A stretch of 28,673 nucleotides of DNA. It comes from a bacterium. GTDB taxonomy: Bacteria; Patescibacteriota; Minisyncoccia; UBA6257; GWB1-50-10. This document shows positions 23,545 through 28,673 of this stretch, in pieces. The position numbers and the translations under genes are program-made. The first letter of the stretch is position 1. Each line of letters starts with the position of its first letter. The notes under the pieces are model-generated. The model had not been told where the DNA came from. It was given only the letters and a program-made list of their open reading frames with translations, and made no database searches. Location of the stretch: positions 1-28,673 of the forward strand of contig JAKALF010000003.1 in the NCBI GenBank assembly GCA_021813265.1, written 5' to 3'.

Positions 23545-24615
23545 CTAACGTTTTTTATATCTCGTTGTTCGGCCAAGCCCTATACGCTCTACCTTCTTGA
23601 GTTGGATGAGTTTATCAACCGCTTGATTGACCGTGCGGCGGGCGACGCCCGTGACTTTCGCGATCTCACCGGGAGCGGCTTCATGTTGCTCTAGATATTT
23701 CCATACCGCGAGCTGTTTGGGAGACAGAAGCTTTTCGATATTTTCTTTGGAAAGCAGATTAACAGCCATTTGTATCTGTCGCAAGAGGATGGTAAAAAAG
23801 AAATCCAGCCATGGCAGAACATCCTCTTTCTCAGTCTTGAATGTCTTCTGGCTTCGACGCAAAGCGATATAGTAATCCGGTTTGTTGTCTTCCACCAACT
23901 TTTCATGCGATACATAGGGTACATATACATACCCCTCTTTGAGCAAGAGAAGATTGGTAAGTACGCGAGACAAGCGTCCGTTGCCATCTTGGAATGGATG
24001 GATGTTCAAAAACTCAACAAGAAAATTTCCCATAACAATGAGCGGATGATATTTTTTCTCCATGAGGGCTTGTTGCGTCCATTCGACCGCCTCCCGTGTT
24101 TCTTTGGGAGTGAGCCACGCTGGCGTCGTGTCAAAAAGCACGGCAACCGATTCTCCGACTTCATTTACCATATAGACTTTATTTTCCTGCTTTTTATATT
24201 CACCACGATGTAATTCATCCTTCTTTACATATTTGAGCAATTCCCGATGGAGATGCTTAATGGAGCTTTCTGAAAAGCTAACCGTTTTCCACGAATCAAA
24301 CATATTCTCCAAAAGCTCATAGTAACCTTTAATCTCTTGTTTGTCCCTATCCGTGAACTTCTGAATGCCAATACCATGCATCATTTTCTCGATATCCTCA
24401 TCAGAAAGTTTGGCTCCCTCAATGCGAGTAGAAGCGCCCGTGGAGGTAATCAAGGTAGACCGCTTTAGACGACCTAAAACCTGAGGGGAAAGTTTGGCTC
24501 CAGCTATCCATTGGCCTTTAAGCTCGTCAATTTGGCGGAGTTTGCTATAGACTTCTAAGGGGAGGATTTCGAGCCTTATATCCAACCTGTTTTTTTGAGT
24601 AATTTGTTCGTCCAT
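23545..24615 (-). CDS. Fic family protein with N-terminal inhibitory motif and C-terminal winged helix
   Basis: About 356 aa from ATG 24615 (MDEQITQKNRLD). The Fic core motif HPFQDGNGR is complete, including the catalytic His; such enzymes usually transfer AMP from ATP to a hydroxyl on a target protein. STRIEG near residue 64 fits the inhibitory helix motif (S/T)xxxE(G/N), so autoinhibition is expected. The C-terminal 60 residues (LSPKQLAVWKYLEQHEAAPG, then IAKVTGVARRTVNQAVDKL) are a winged HTH. An ATG at 24633 would add six residues, but it lies only 4 nt from the -10 box and would fall at the transcription start. A 34-bp palindrome lies next to the -35 box; the protein's own HTH may bind it. 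Confidence 0.9.
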   Translation of the reverse strand: MDEQITQKNRLDIRLEILPLEVYSKLRQIDELKGQWIAGAKLSPQVLGRLKRSTLITSTGASTRIEGAKLSDEDIEKMMHGIGIQKFTDRDKQEIKGYYELLENMFDSWKTVSFSESSIKHLHRELLKYVKKDELHRGEYKKQENKVYMVNEVGESVAVLFDTTPAWLTPKETREAVEWTQQALMEKKYHPLIVMGNFLVEFLNIHPFQDGNGRLSRVLTNLLLLKEGYVYVPYVSHEKLVEDNKPDYYIALRRSQKTFKTEKEDVLPWLDFFFTILLRQIQMAVNLLSKENIEKLLSPKQLAVWKYLEQHEAAPGEIAKVTGVARRTVNQAVDKLIQLKKVERIGLGRTTRYKKR

Positions 24616-24637
24616 ATTGAGATAACCTTGCATTTCA

Positions 24638-24666
24638 AGTATAGAAGATTATGTAAGATAAATCAA
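24638..24666 (-). promoter_or_regulatory. Promoter of the fic gene
   Basis: On the minus strand TTGATT (24666-24661), a 17-bp spacer and TATACT (24643-24638) form a good sigma-70-type promoter. The predicted start of transcription is near 24631, about 15 nt before ATG 24615. Confidence 0.65.
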
Positions 24667-24669
24667 TGT

Positions 24670-24703
24670 TACGTACAGTTACCCATATGGGTAACTGTAC
24701 GTA
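24670..24703. promoter_or_regulatory. Perfect 34-bp palindrome between divergent fic and AbiEii-type pair 3 (putative operator)
   Basis: Half-site TACGTACAGTTACCCAT is followed immediately by its exact reverse complement, centred between 24686 and 24687. It begins 4 bp upstream of the fic -35 box and lies about 30 bp upstream of the -10 box of the rightward gene. There is no T tract, so it is not a simple terminator. Confidence 0.6.
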
Positions 24704-24734
24704 CTGTTGCGCTTAGATGATTTTTTCTCTACAC

Positions 24735-24754
24735 TATAATTGATTAATAAGAGG
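24735..24754 (+). promoter_or_regulatory. -10 box and Shine-Dalgarno of AbiEii-type pair 3
   Basis: TATAAT at 24735-24740 and AAGAGG at 24749-24754, 6 nt before ATG 24761. This supports ATG 24761 over the in-frame TTG at 24740, which lies within the promoter. Confidence 0.65.
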
Positions 24755-24760
24755 TTTACG

Positions 24761-25030
24761 ATGACACAAATACCAAAACAATTCCATACACTCTTTTGGG
24801 ATGTGAATATCGTATCATTCGATCCACTCGAACATCCACGTTACACTATCGGACGCGTGTTGGAACTCGGCGATAAAGAAGCAATCAGTTGGATGAAAGA
24901 AAATTTTTCCGAATCCCAGATAGAGGAAGTCCTGAAAGCTGAGACAAGGCTCTCTCCTAAATCCGCTAACTTTTGGGCAATCATTTTCGGCATTCCTTTT
25001 CACGAAGTTGCCGCACTCAAACACAAATGA
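24761..25030 (+). CDS. Small partner (putative antitoxin) of AbiEii-type nucleotidyltransferase, pair 3
   Basis: 89 aa from ATG 24761 (MTQIPKQFHTLFWDVNIVSFD). It matches the DUF6922-like pattern well: LFWD near the N-terminus, then YTIGRVLELGDKEAISWMKE, and SPKSANFWAIIFGIP at the end. The pair-1 partner at 7246 shares the layout but is divergent. It has a Shine-Dalgarno. The next gene starts 10 nt after the stop and has its own AGGAG, so this pair is organised differently from the two overlapping pairs. It looks intact although its toxin is broken. Confidence 0.75.
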   Translation: MTQIPKQFHTLFWDVNIVSFDPLEHPRYTIGRVLELGDKEAISWMKENFSESQIEEVLKAETRLSPKSANFWAIIFGIPFHEVAALKHK

Positions 25031-25040
25031 GGAGAGTAAA

Positions 25041-25533
25041 ATGAATACCTCAATATGGCATCAAGAAATCCTTCCTTCAGATTCACACAAGGTCTTACGT
25101 GAGCTTATTCGCGCGCTTCCGCTTTCTGAATTTTATCTCGCAGGAGGTACTGGTTTAGCACTTCTGTATGGTCATCGTCTCTCACGTGACTTCGATTTTT
25201 TCAGTGATCGGTTGTTCGATGAGGACTCATTGATACAACGCATGCAAGGGCTGCGCGATCTCACTATCGTTGCGAAGAGCGAACACACGATTCATATTAC
25301 GTTAAAGGATTTAAAAGTAAGTTTCCTTGGCTATTCCTATCCGTTACTTTATCCCACGAAGCAATATCAACCGGAAGAAGTTCTCTCTCACTCCCTATAA
25401 CAACGTACATATACTGAAATCACTCGCGTACTTTGCCGATGCGGAGTCAGATCCTATGCCGGATATGCTCACCCATCTTTCGTGGGATACGGTGAAACAA
25501 TTTTTTGTCTCGGAAGTTCCTAAGCTATTGTAA
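25041..25533 (+). pseudogene. AbiEii-family nucleotidyltransferase with internal deletion and frameshift, pair 3
   Basis: From ATG 25041 (AGGAGAG 4 nt upstream) the frame gives the normal N-terminus: FYLAGGTGLALLYGHRLSRD then FDFFSD with GG-T at 35-37 and D50/D52, down to YPLLYPTKQYQPEEV, and stops at 25400. From about 25390 another frame resumes with YNNVHILKSLAYFADAESDP and ends SWDTVKQFFVSEVPKLL at 25533, which is the usual C-terminal end of this family. The block between, which should hold the Lys/Asp-rich second motif (about 60 codons judging from the two intact copies), is missing. A deletion that also shifted the frame therefore removed part of the active site. The product is unlikely to be toxic. 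Confidence 0.8.
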
Positions 25534-25596
25534 ATCTTATACGGGACGACAGCGTTAAATAATCCGATTTTCTTAAAATAGAACAGTGAAAGGTTC

Positions 25597-25612
25597 AAAA
25601 TAAGCTTATTTT
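25597..25612. repeat. 16-bp AT-rich palindrome
   Basis: AAAATAAG followed by its reverse complement CTTATTTT, in the 168-bp gap before the ATPase gene. It could be a weak terminator for the preceding pseudogene or a protein-binding site; the rest of the gap up to the promoter holds nothing recognisable. Confidence 0.4.
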
Positions 25613-25630
25613 AAAGCCCATTTTCCGCTA

Positions 25631-25659
25631 TTGACATTACTACTGGAATAGAATACCAT
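25631..25659 (+). promoter_or_regulatory. Promoter of the DUF4143-like ATPase gene
   Basis: TTGACA at 25631-25636, a 17-bp spacer and TACCAT at 25654-25659. Predicted transcription start is near 25666, giving a leader of about 36 nt. Confidence 0.6.
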
Positions 25660-25696
25660 AGTAGGTGAAGATTATGCGGAATACGTTCCAGTAGTA
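25638..25696. promoter_or_regulatory. 11-bp inverted repeat flanking the ATPase promoter
   Basis: TACTACTGGAA at 25638-25648 and its exact reverse complement TTCCAGTAGTA at 25686-25696. The left arm is between -35 and -10, the right arm just before the start codon. Since the left arm is upstream of the transcript start, it more likely acts in DNA (operator with looping) than as an RNA hairpin. Confidence 0.5.
25674..25694 (+). other. Six-codon leader open reading frame upstream of the ATPase gene
   Basis: ATG at 25674 reads MRNTFQ and stops with TAG at 25692-25694. It is preceded by AGGTGA with a 5-nt gap, a better ribosome site than the ATPase gene itself has; the ATPase ATG is 7 nt after the TAG. 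Reinitiation is possible. Confidence 0.4.
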
Positions 25697-25701
25697 AAAA
25701 T

Positions 25702-27150
25702 ATGGCTAACCCAGAAGTAAAAAATTATGTAGCCCGCCAGCTTACCGAGCAGGCTAAAATACTGCGGCTTTCCGCGTATGATCGAGATAGCAAAGCATAC
25801 TTGAAGCGATATTTTTATTATCGCTTAGATCAGTACGCGCGAAACTTTTTGGAAGCGGGCGGAGAACCCCGATGGCTTATGATTCCAGGATTGCGCGGTG
25901 TAGGCAAAACGACTGTCCTCGCCCAGTTATTTTTTGCGTATCAAAATAGATTTAATGGGCGTGTTTTATATGTTTCTTTGGACGACATAGTGAATAAACT
26001 GGGTAGCAATCTTTTTGCTGTTTTGGACGCATACGAAGAATTACTGGGTGAAAGTTTTTCCTCACTGAAAGATAATGTTTTGCTTTTGGTTGATGAGGTT
26101 CATTTTGATCCCAAATGGCAAGTTGCGTTGAAATCGCTGTATGATAAATCGCGTCGGGTTTTCATCGTTTCTACTGGCTCATCGGCTATCGCTATAAACC
26201 GCACGGCGGACGTGGCAAGGCGATCGCTCGTGGAAAAAATGTACCCTCTGAAATTTACCGAATACGTCATGCTTGACAACACGGTTGCTAAACGAAAAGA
26301 AATCCGTTTCCCCTCCAAACTTGGCGAACAGATAGCGCAAGCCCTTTTTGAAAGCAATGACGCGGATGAGGCGTATCAAAGATTAAAACTATTGGAAACT
26401 CAAATCCGCGGTTATTGGCAAAAAATTGATATTCATTCCCTTGGTCGCTATATCAAATACTACTCCTTGCCGTCTGTTCTTTTGTATAACGATGACGCGG
26501 CGATTTACACGATTATGAATAGCGTGGTGGACAGAATTGTGGAAAAGGATCTACCAACTATGCAATCTTTTTCTACCGCGGTATTAGCCAAAGTACCAGC
26601 GTTACTTTTTCTCGTCGCGTCTTCCGGAACTCGAAGTCTGTCCGCGTTTGCGAAAGATTTGAAAGATATCGATGAAAAAACGCTTGCCGCTGTGTTTCGG
26701 GTACTTGAAGAAGCTGAATTGCTTTTACGTATATATCCTTTTTCGCTTTCCGCGCCTCGACGCGTGCGCAAACCTTCCAAATACCTATTTTTTGCGTCAA
26801 GTATTCGAGCGGCGCTCATTCATTTAACGGATTCGCGGGCTATAGACACACAGCATAAAGGAAAGCTATTGGAAGACAGTGTCGGGATGTATCTCTATAG
26901 ATATTTTGCTGGAGTTATTGGGGCATCGCTTGGATACGATGATATGCAAGGAGGCGCCGACTTTATCATTGAGGCTCGGGGTAAAAGAATCGTGGTGGAA
27001 ACTGGCTGGAACAAGCGAGATGGAAATCAAGCGATTCAAACCATGAAAAACACCAAAGCAACCTACGGATTGCTTGTTACCAATTCTTCCGCGTTGGAAA
27101 ACAAGGATAGTGTTTTGACCGTTCCTTTTGAAGTTTTCTTCCTGTTGTAG
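25702..27150 (+). CDS. AAA-type ATPase with C-terminal nuclease-like domain (DUF4143/ATPase_2 group)
   Basis: 482 aa. Walker A GLRGVGKTT is at residues 63-71 and Walker B LLLVDEVHF at 127-135, followed by STGSSA (sensor-1-type) and the FTEYVML segment typical of the DUF4143-associated ATPases. A winged-helix-like middle (SLSAFAKDLKDIDEKTLAAVF) follows. The C-terminal part has LLEDSVGMYLYRYF, GGADFII and IVVETGW, which fit the PD-(D/E)XK-like domain of this group, although the usual Lys after the last Glu is not clear (ETGWNKRD). Function of the group is poorly known; many copies are mobile or toxin-like. It is in the accessory island next to the broken AbiEii-type gene, with its own promoter, inverted repeat and leader ORF. 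Confidence 0.83.
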   Translation: MANPEVKNYVARQLTEQAKILRLSAYDRDSKAYLKRYFYYRLDQYARNFLEAGGEPRWLMIPGLRGVGKTTVLAQLFFAYQNRFNGRVLYVSLDDIVNKLGSNLFAVLDAYEELLGESFSSLKDNVLLLVDEVHFDPKWQVALKSLYDKSRRVFIVSTGSSAIAINRTADVARRSLVEKMYPLKFTEYVMLDNTVAKRKEIRFPSKLGEQIAQALFESNDADEAYQRLKLLETQIRGYWQKIDIHSLGRYIKYYSLPSVLLYNDDAAIYTIMNSVVDRIVEKDLPTMQSFSTAVLAKVPALLFLVASSGTRSLSAFAKDLKDIDEKTLAAVFRVLEEAELLLRIYPFSLSAPRRVRKPSKYLFFASSIRAALIHLTDSRAIDTQHKGKLLEDSVGMYLYRYFAGVIGASLGYDDMQGGADFIIEARGKRIVVETGWNKRDGNQAIQTMKNTKATYGLLVTNSSALENKDSVLTVPFEVFFLL

Positions 27151-27182
27151 TTAGGCGCTAGGGTTCAGACTGTGGAAAATGA

Positions 27183-27193
27183 TATGGTACTAT
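27183..27193 (+). promoter_or_regulatory. Extended -10 (TATGG-TACTAT) of the HicB-like gene
   Basis: The hexamer at 27188-27193 ends 7 nt before ATG 27201. It supports 27201 as the original start even though the conserved part of the protein is in another frame. Confidence 0.5.
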
Positions 27194-27200
27194 AAAAGAT

Positions 27201-27396
27201 ATGAAACGGGATCATGCCTATAGACCCGAAAGGGTATCATGGTCTTGCTCCGCTCCTTACGGGCGTGCGTGCCTATGGGGAAACGCTTGGTGAGGTCAAG
27301 AAAAATCTAAAAGAAGCTATTCCATGTCGAAAAAGCATTCTTGATGAAAAAATTCAGTTGAAGAATTCATTGGTTTTCTATACAAACGACATCTAA
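27201..27396 (+). pseudogene. HicB-like antitoxin with N-terminal frameshift
   Basis: From ATG 27201 the first frame reads MKRDHAYRPE and soon stops. The next frame, from about 27214, reads PIDPKGYHGLAPLLTGVRAY then GETLGEVKKNLKEAI to a TAA at 27394-27396; this is the HicB fold core (GY...P.L.G...GET..E...N.KEAI). A one-base loss or two-base gain between 27207 and 27220 would explain it. A 60-codon product from ATG 27214 is the alternative, lacking the first beta strand. No HicA toxin is adjacent. The remnant at 8124 starts with the same ATGAAACGG. Confidence 0.6.
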
Positions 27397-27406
27397 GCAA
27401 TAGTAT

Positions 27407-27865
27407 ATGGATCAAAAACGCTCATACCGATTCTATCCCAAAAAGCCTATGCGGAGTTTTCGGGATCTTGAAGTGTACGCGAAAACGCTTGAATGCGGGG
27501 TCGTGATTGCTTCATCCGTGCGTCCCGCTATTCCCGACTTCCCCGAACTTACGGGTATGGTGAATTGCGCTCTTTCTATTCCTCTTTGGATCAGTGAAGC
27601 GCACTCTCTGCGCTTCGCTGATAAAAAGAAGAGTATCCTTCTTCTTGAGTGGGCCATGGCGGGATGCAACAAAATGGTGGTGTATCTTGAGGAGGCTCTG
27701 GGAATCTATGGACGCGTCCCTTCGGATACAGAAAAGCCGAAAGAAAAAAAGGGGAAGCTTGATCCTTCTCTCGTGGATGATCTCGTAAAGAAATACCTGG
27801 ATGTTCGGGGAAAGATCTTCCGTCTTGAGAAATCATGGCAGAAATGGGACAGCGAACACGCGTGA
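27407..27865 (+). CDS. Four-helix-bundle protein (23S rRNA intervening-sequence protein / TIGR02436-like)
   Basis: 152 aa. After a basic start, SFRDLEVYAKTLECGVVIAS, then FPELTGMVNCALSIPLWISE and LLLEWAMAGCNKMVVYLEEA follow the pattern of the S23/four-helix-bundle family (FxDLxVWQ..., RRAAxSIPxNIAEG, FLxxAxGSxxE). Conserved positions are only partly kept, so it is a divergent member. The C-terminal third is a charged helical extension. These basic bundles bind nucleic acid in some cases, and the Avd protein of diversity-generating retroelements has the same fold. It lies just before the second VGIGT-repeat gene, but I see no reverse transcriptase or template repeat. Confidence 0.65.
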   Translation: MDQKRSYRFYPKKPMRSFRDLEVYAKTLECGVVIASSVRPAIPDFPELTGMVNCALSIPLWISEAHSLRFADKKKSILLLEWAMAGCNKMVVYLEEALGIYGRVPSDTEKPKEKKGKLDPSLVDDLVKKYLDVRGKIFRLEKSWQKWDSEHA

Positions 27866-27866
27866 A

Positions 27867-27877
27867 TATGGTATACT
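27867..27877 (+). promoter_or_regulatory. Extended -10 (TATGG-TATACT) of the second VGIGT-repeat gene
   Basis: The hexamer at 27872-27877 starts 7 bp after the preceding stop and lies 100 nt before ATG 27978, so the message has a leader of about 94 nt. Confidence 0.6.
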
Positions 27878-27895
27878 AAAAGAGATTAAGGGTTC

Positions 27896-27945
27896 ATATC
27901 ACGAATAGAGGGGATAAGGGAGAAAATCGGGGAAATTCGTGATAT
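27896..27945 (+). promoter_or_regulatory. 11-bp inverted repeat in the leader of the second VGIGT-repeat gene
   Basis: ATATCACGAAT at 27896-27906 and its exact reverse complement ATTCGTGATAT at 27935-27945 can pair in the transcript with a 28-nt loop. A related third copy, CTCGTGAGATAT, follows at about 27960-27971. The loop is purine-rich (GGGGATAAGGGAG). No Shine-Dalgarno is seen before ATG 27978. Confidence 0.5.
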
Positions 27946-27977
27946 AAAGATAGGGAAAACTCGTGAGATATTTATCT

Positions 27978-28673
27978 ATGCTTAACAACACATACATGAA
28001 GACCCTCCGTTATATAGCTTTGATAGGAATACCGGTTGCCGCGTTTCTCGCGGTTCCCTCCGCTTACGCTCTCCCCACGCTTGGAAACGATCTTACGGGA
28101 AACAATACCTACTATATCTATAACCTGAAAGGTCTTTCGATTGGAACGGTGGCAACATCGTCAACGGCAATTAAGCTTGGTACCGGAGGAAGTATTATTT
28201 TCCCCGATGGATCAACCCAGACAACGGCATTTTTGGGAAGCACGCAGACCTTAAGCGCGGCATATATCACACCCGCTGTTTTTGGTTCTTCGGCAAATAA
28301 AGGGAACTATGAATTTCAACATTACAATTCCACGGGGAATGTAATGTATATAGATGCGGTTAATGATAGGGTCGGCATCGGGACGACGGCGCCGGGAGCA
28401 GTGCTTGATGTTTTTGGTTCGGACGCATTTGACCAAGTGCGTATTCGTACTGCGGCTGGAATAACTACGGCATTAGGTTTTTATGAAGGAAGCACCATTA
28501 AGGCACGAATGGGTGTTTCAAATGCAGGCGGGATATTTACCAACGCTCTTACAGATTCTTTTTCAATTCGTTCTGAAAACGCTTTACATCTCGGCGGAGG
28601 TGGAGATATTTTGGCTATGACTATTGCAAACACCGGCAACGTCGGCATCGGGACGACGGGGCCGAATGCAAAG
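27978..28673 (+). CDS. Second exported VGIGT-repeat protein, 3' end outside window
   Basis: 232 residues to the window edge with no stop. A signal peptide covers residues 1-32 (YIALIGIPVAAFLAVPSAYA, cleavage after AYA; ATG 27996 is an alternative start). It then shows FPDGSTQTTA (as FPDGTIQTTA in the 1088-aa protein) and two repeat motifs, DRVGIGTTAPGAVLDV and NTGNVGIGTTGPNAK. The DNA of the last repeat is nearly identical to copies in the first locus 14-15 kb away, while the modules between repeats are not. It is the same protein class and probably displayed at the cell surface. Confidence 0.85.
   Translation, partial: MLNNTYMKTLRYIALIGIPVAAFLAVPSAYALPTLGNDLTGNNTYYIYNLKGLSIGTVATSSTAIKLGTGGSIIFPDGSTQTTAFLGSTQTLSAAYITPAVFGSSANKGNYEFQHYNSTGNVMYIDAVNDRVGIGTTAPGAVLDVFGSDAFDQVRIRTAAGITTALGFYEGSTIKARMGVSNAGGIFTNALTDSFSIRSENALHLGGGGDILAMTIANTGNVGIGTTGPNAK

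Noticed and set aside
27407..28673. Diversity-generating retroelement
   Set aside because: Only an Avd-like fold is present; no reverse transcriptase, template repeat or variable repeat in the window.

Overview
The window looks like a chromosomal segment of a Patescibacteria (CPR) bacterium, probably Parcubacteria-like. This is inference from gene content: short intergenic gaps, many membrane-anchored extracytoplasmic proteins, a DUF5667 protein, a discoidin-like surface protein, giant exported proteins built of VGIGT repeats, and a short-leader gene style. UGA is used as a stop in several ATGA gene overlaps, so the code is standard bacterial. No rRNA, tRNA or CRISPR was seen.

Left part (1-11980): a surface-glycan region. 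A leftward operon encodes a dolichyl-phosphate-glucose-synthase-like GT2, an ABC-2 permease, a short Wzt-type ATPase and a two-domain GT2/GT4 glycosyltransferase that runs off the window. Only 24 bp separate it from a divergent 805-aa polytopic GT-C-like protein. After a small accessory patch (membrane protein, AbiEii-type toxin pair, HicB remnant) comes a rightward operon whose genes overlap by ATGA: a membrane-anchored GT2, a GT4, a cupredoxin-like protein and a CorA-like channel.

Middle (12021-23447): a 1088-aa exported VGIGT-repeat protein, a plastocyanin-like protein, a second AbiEii-type pair, a gene of unknown function behind a structured leader, a membrane-anchored discoidin-like protein, a canonical HepT/MntA pair, a third cupredoxin paralog, a zinc-ribbon/PD-(D/E)XK nuclease fusion, a secreted DUF5667 protein and a coiled-coil protein.

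Right part (23545-28673): an accessory island with a Fic protein, a third AbiEii-type pair whose toxin has an internal deletion, a DUF4143-like ATPase, a frameshifted HicB-like gene and a four-helix-bundle protein, followed by the start of a second VGIGT-repeat exported protein.

Two expression styles coexist. Ten genes or remnants have a -10 hexamer (usually extended TG-N-TATAAT) exactly 6 or 7 nt before the start codon and no Shine-Dalgarno, as expected for leaderless mRNAs. A smaller, mostly accessory set has TTGACA-like -35 boxes, 5' leaders and in most cases clear Shine-Dalgarno sites. The findings I rate highest are the leaderless architecture, the nuclease fusion, the cassette structure shared by the two VGIGT loci, and several perfect inverted repeats at accessory-gene promoters.
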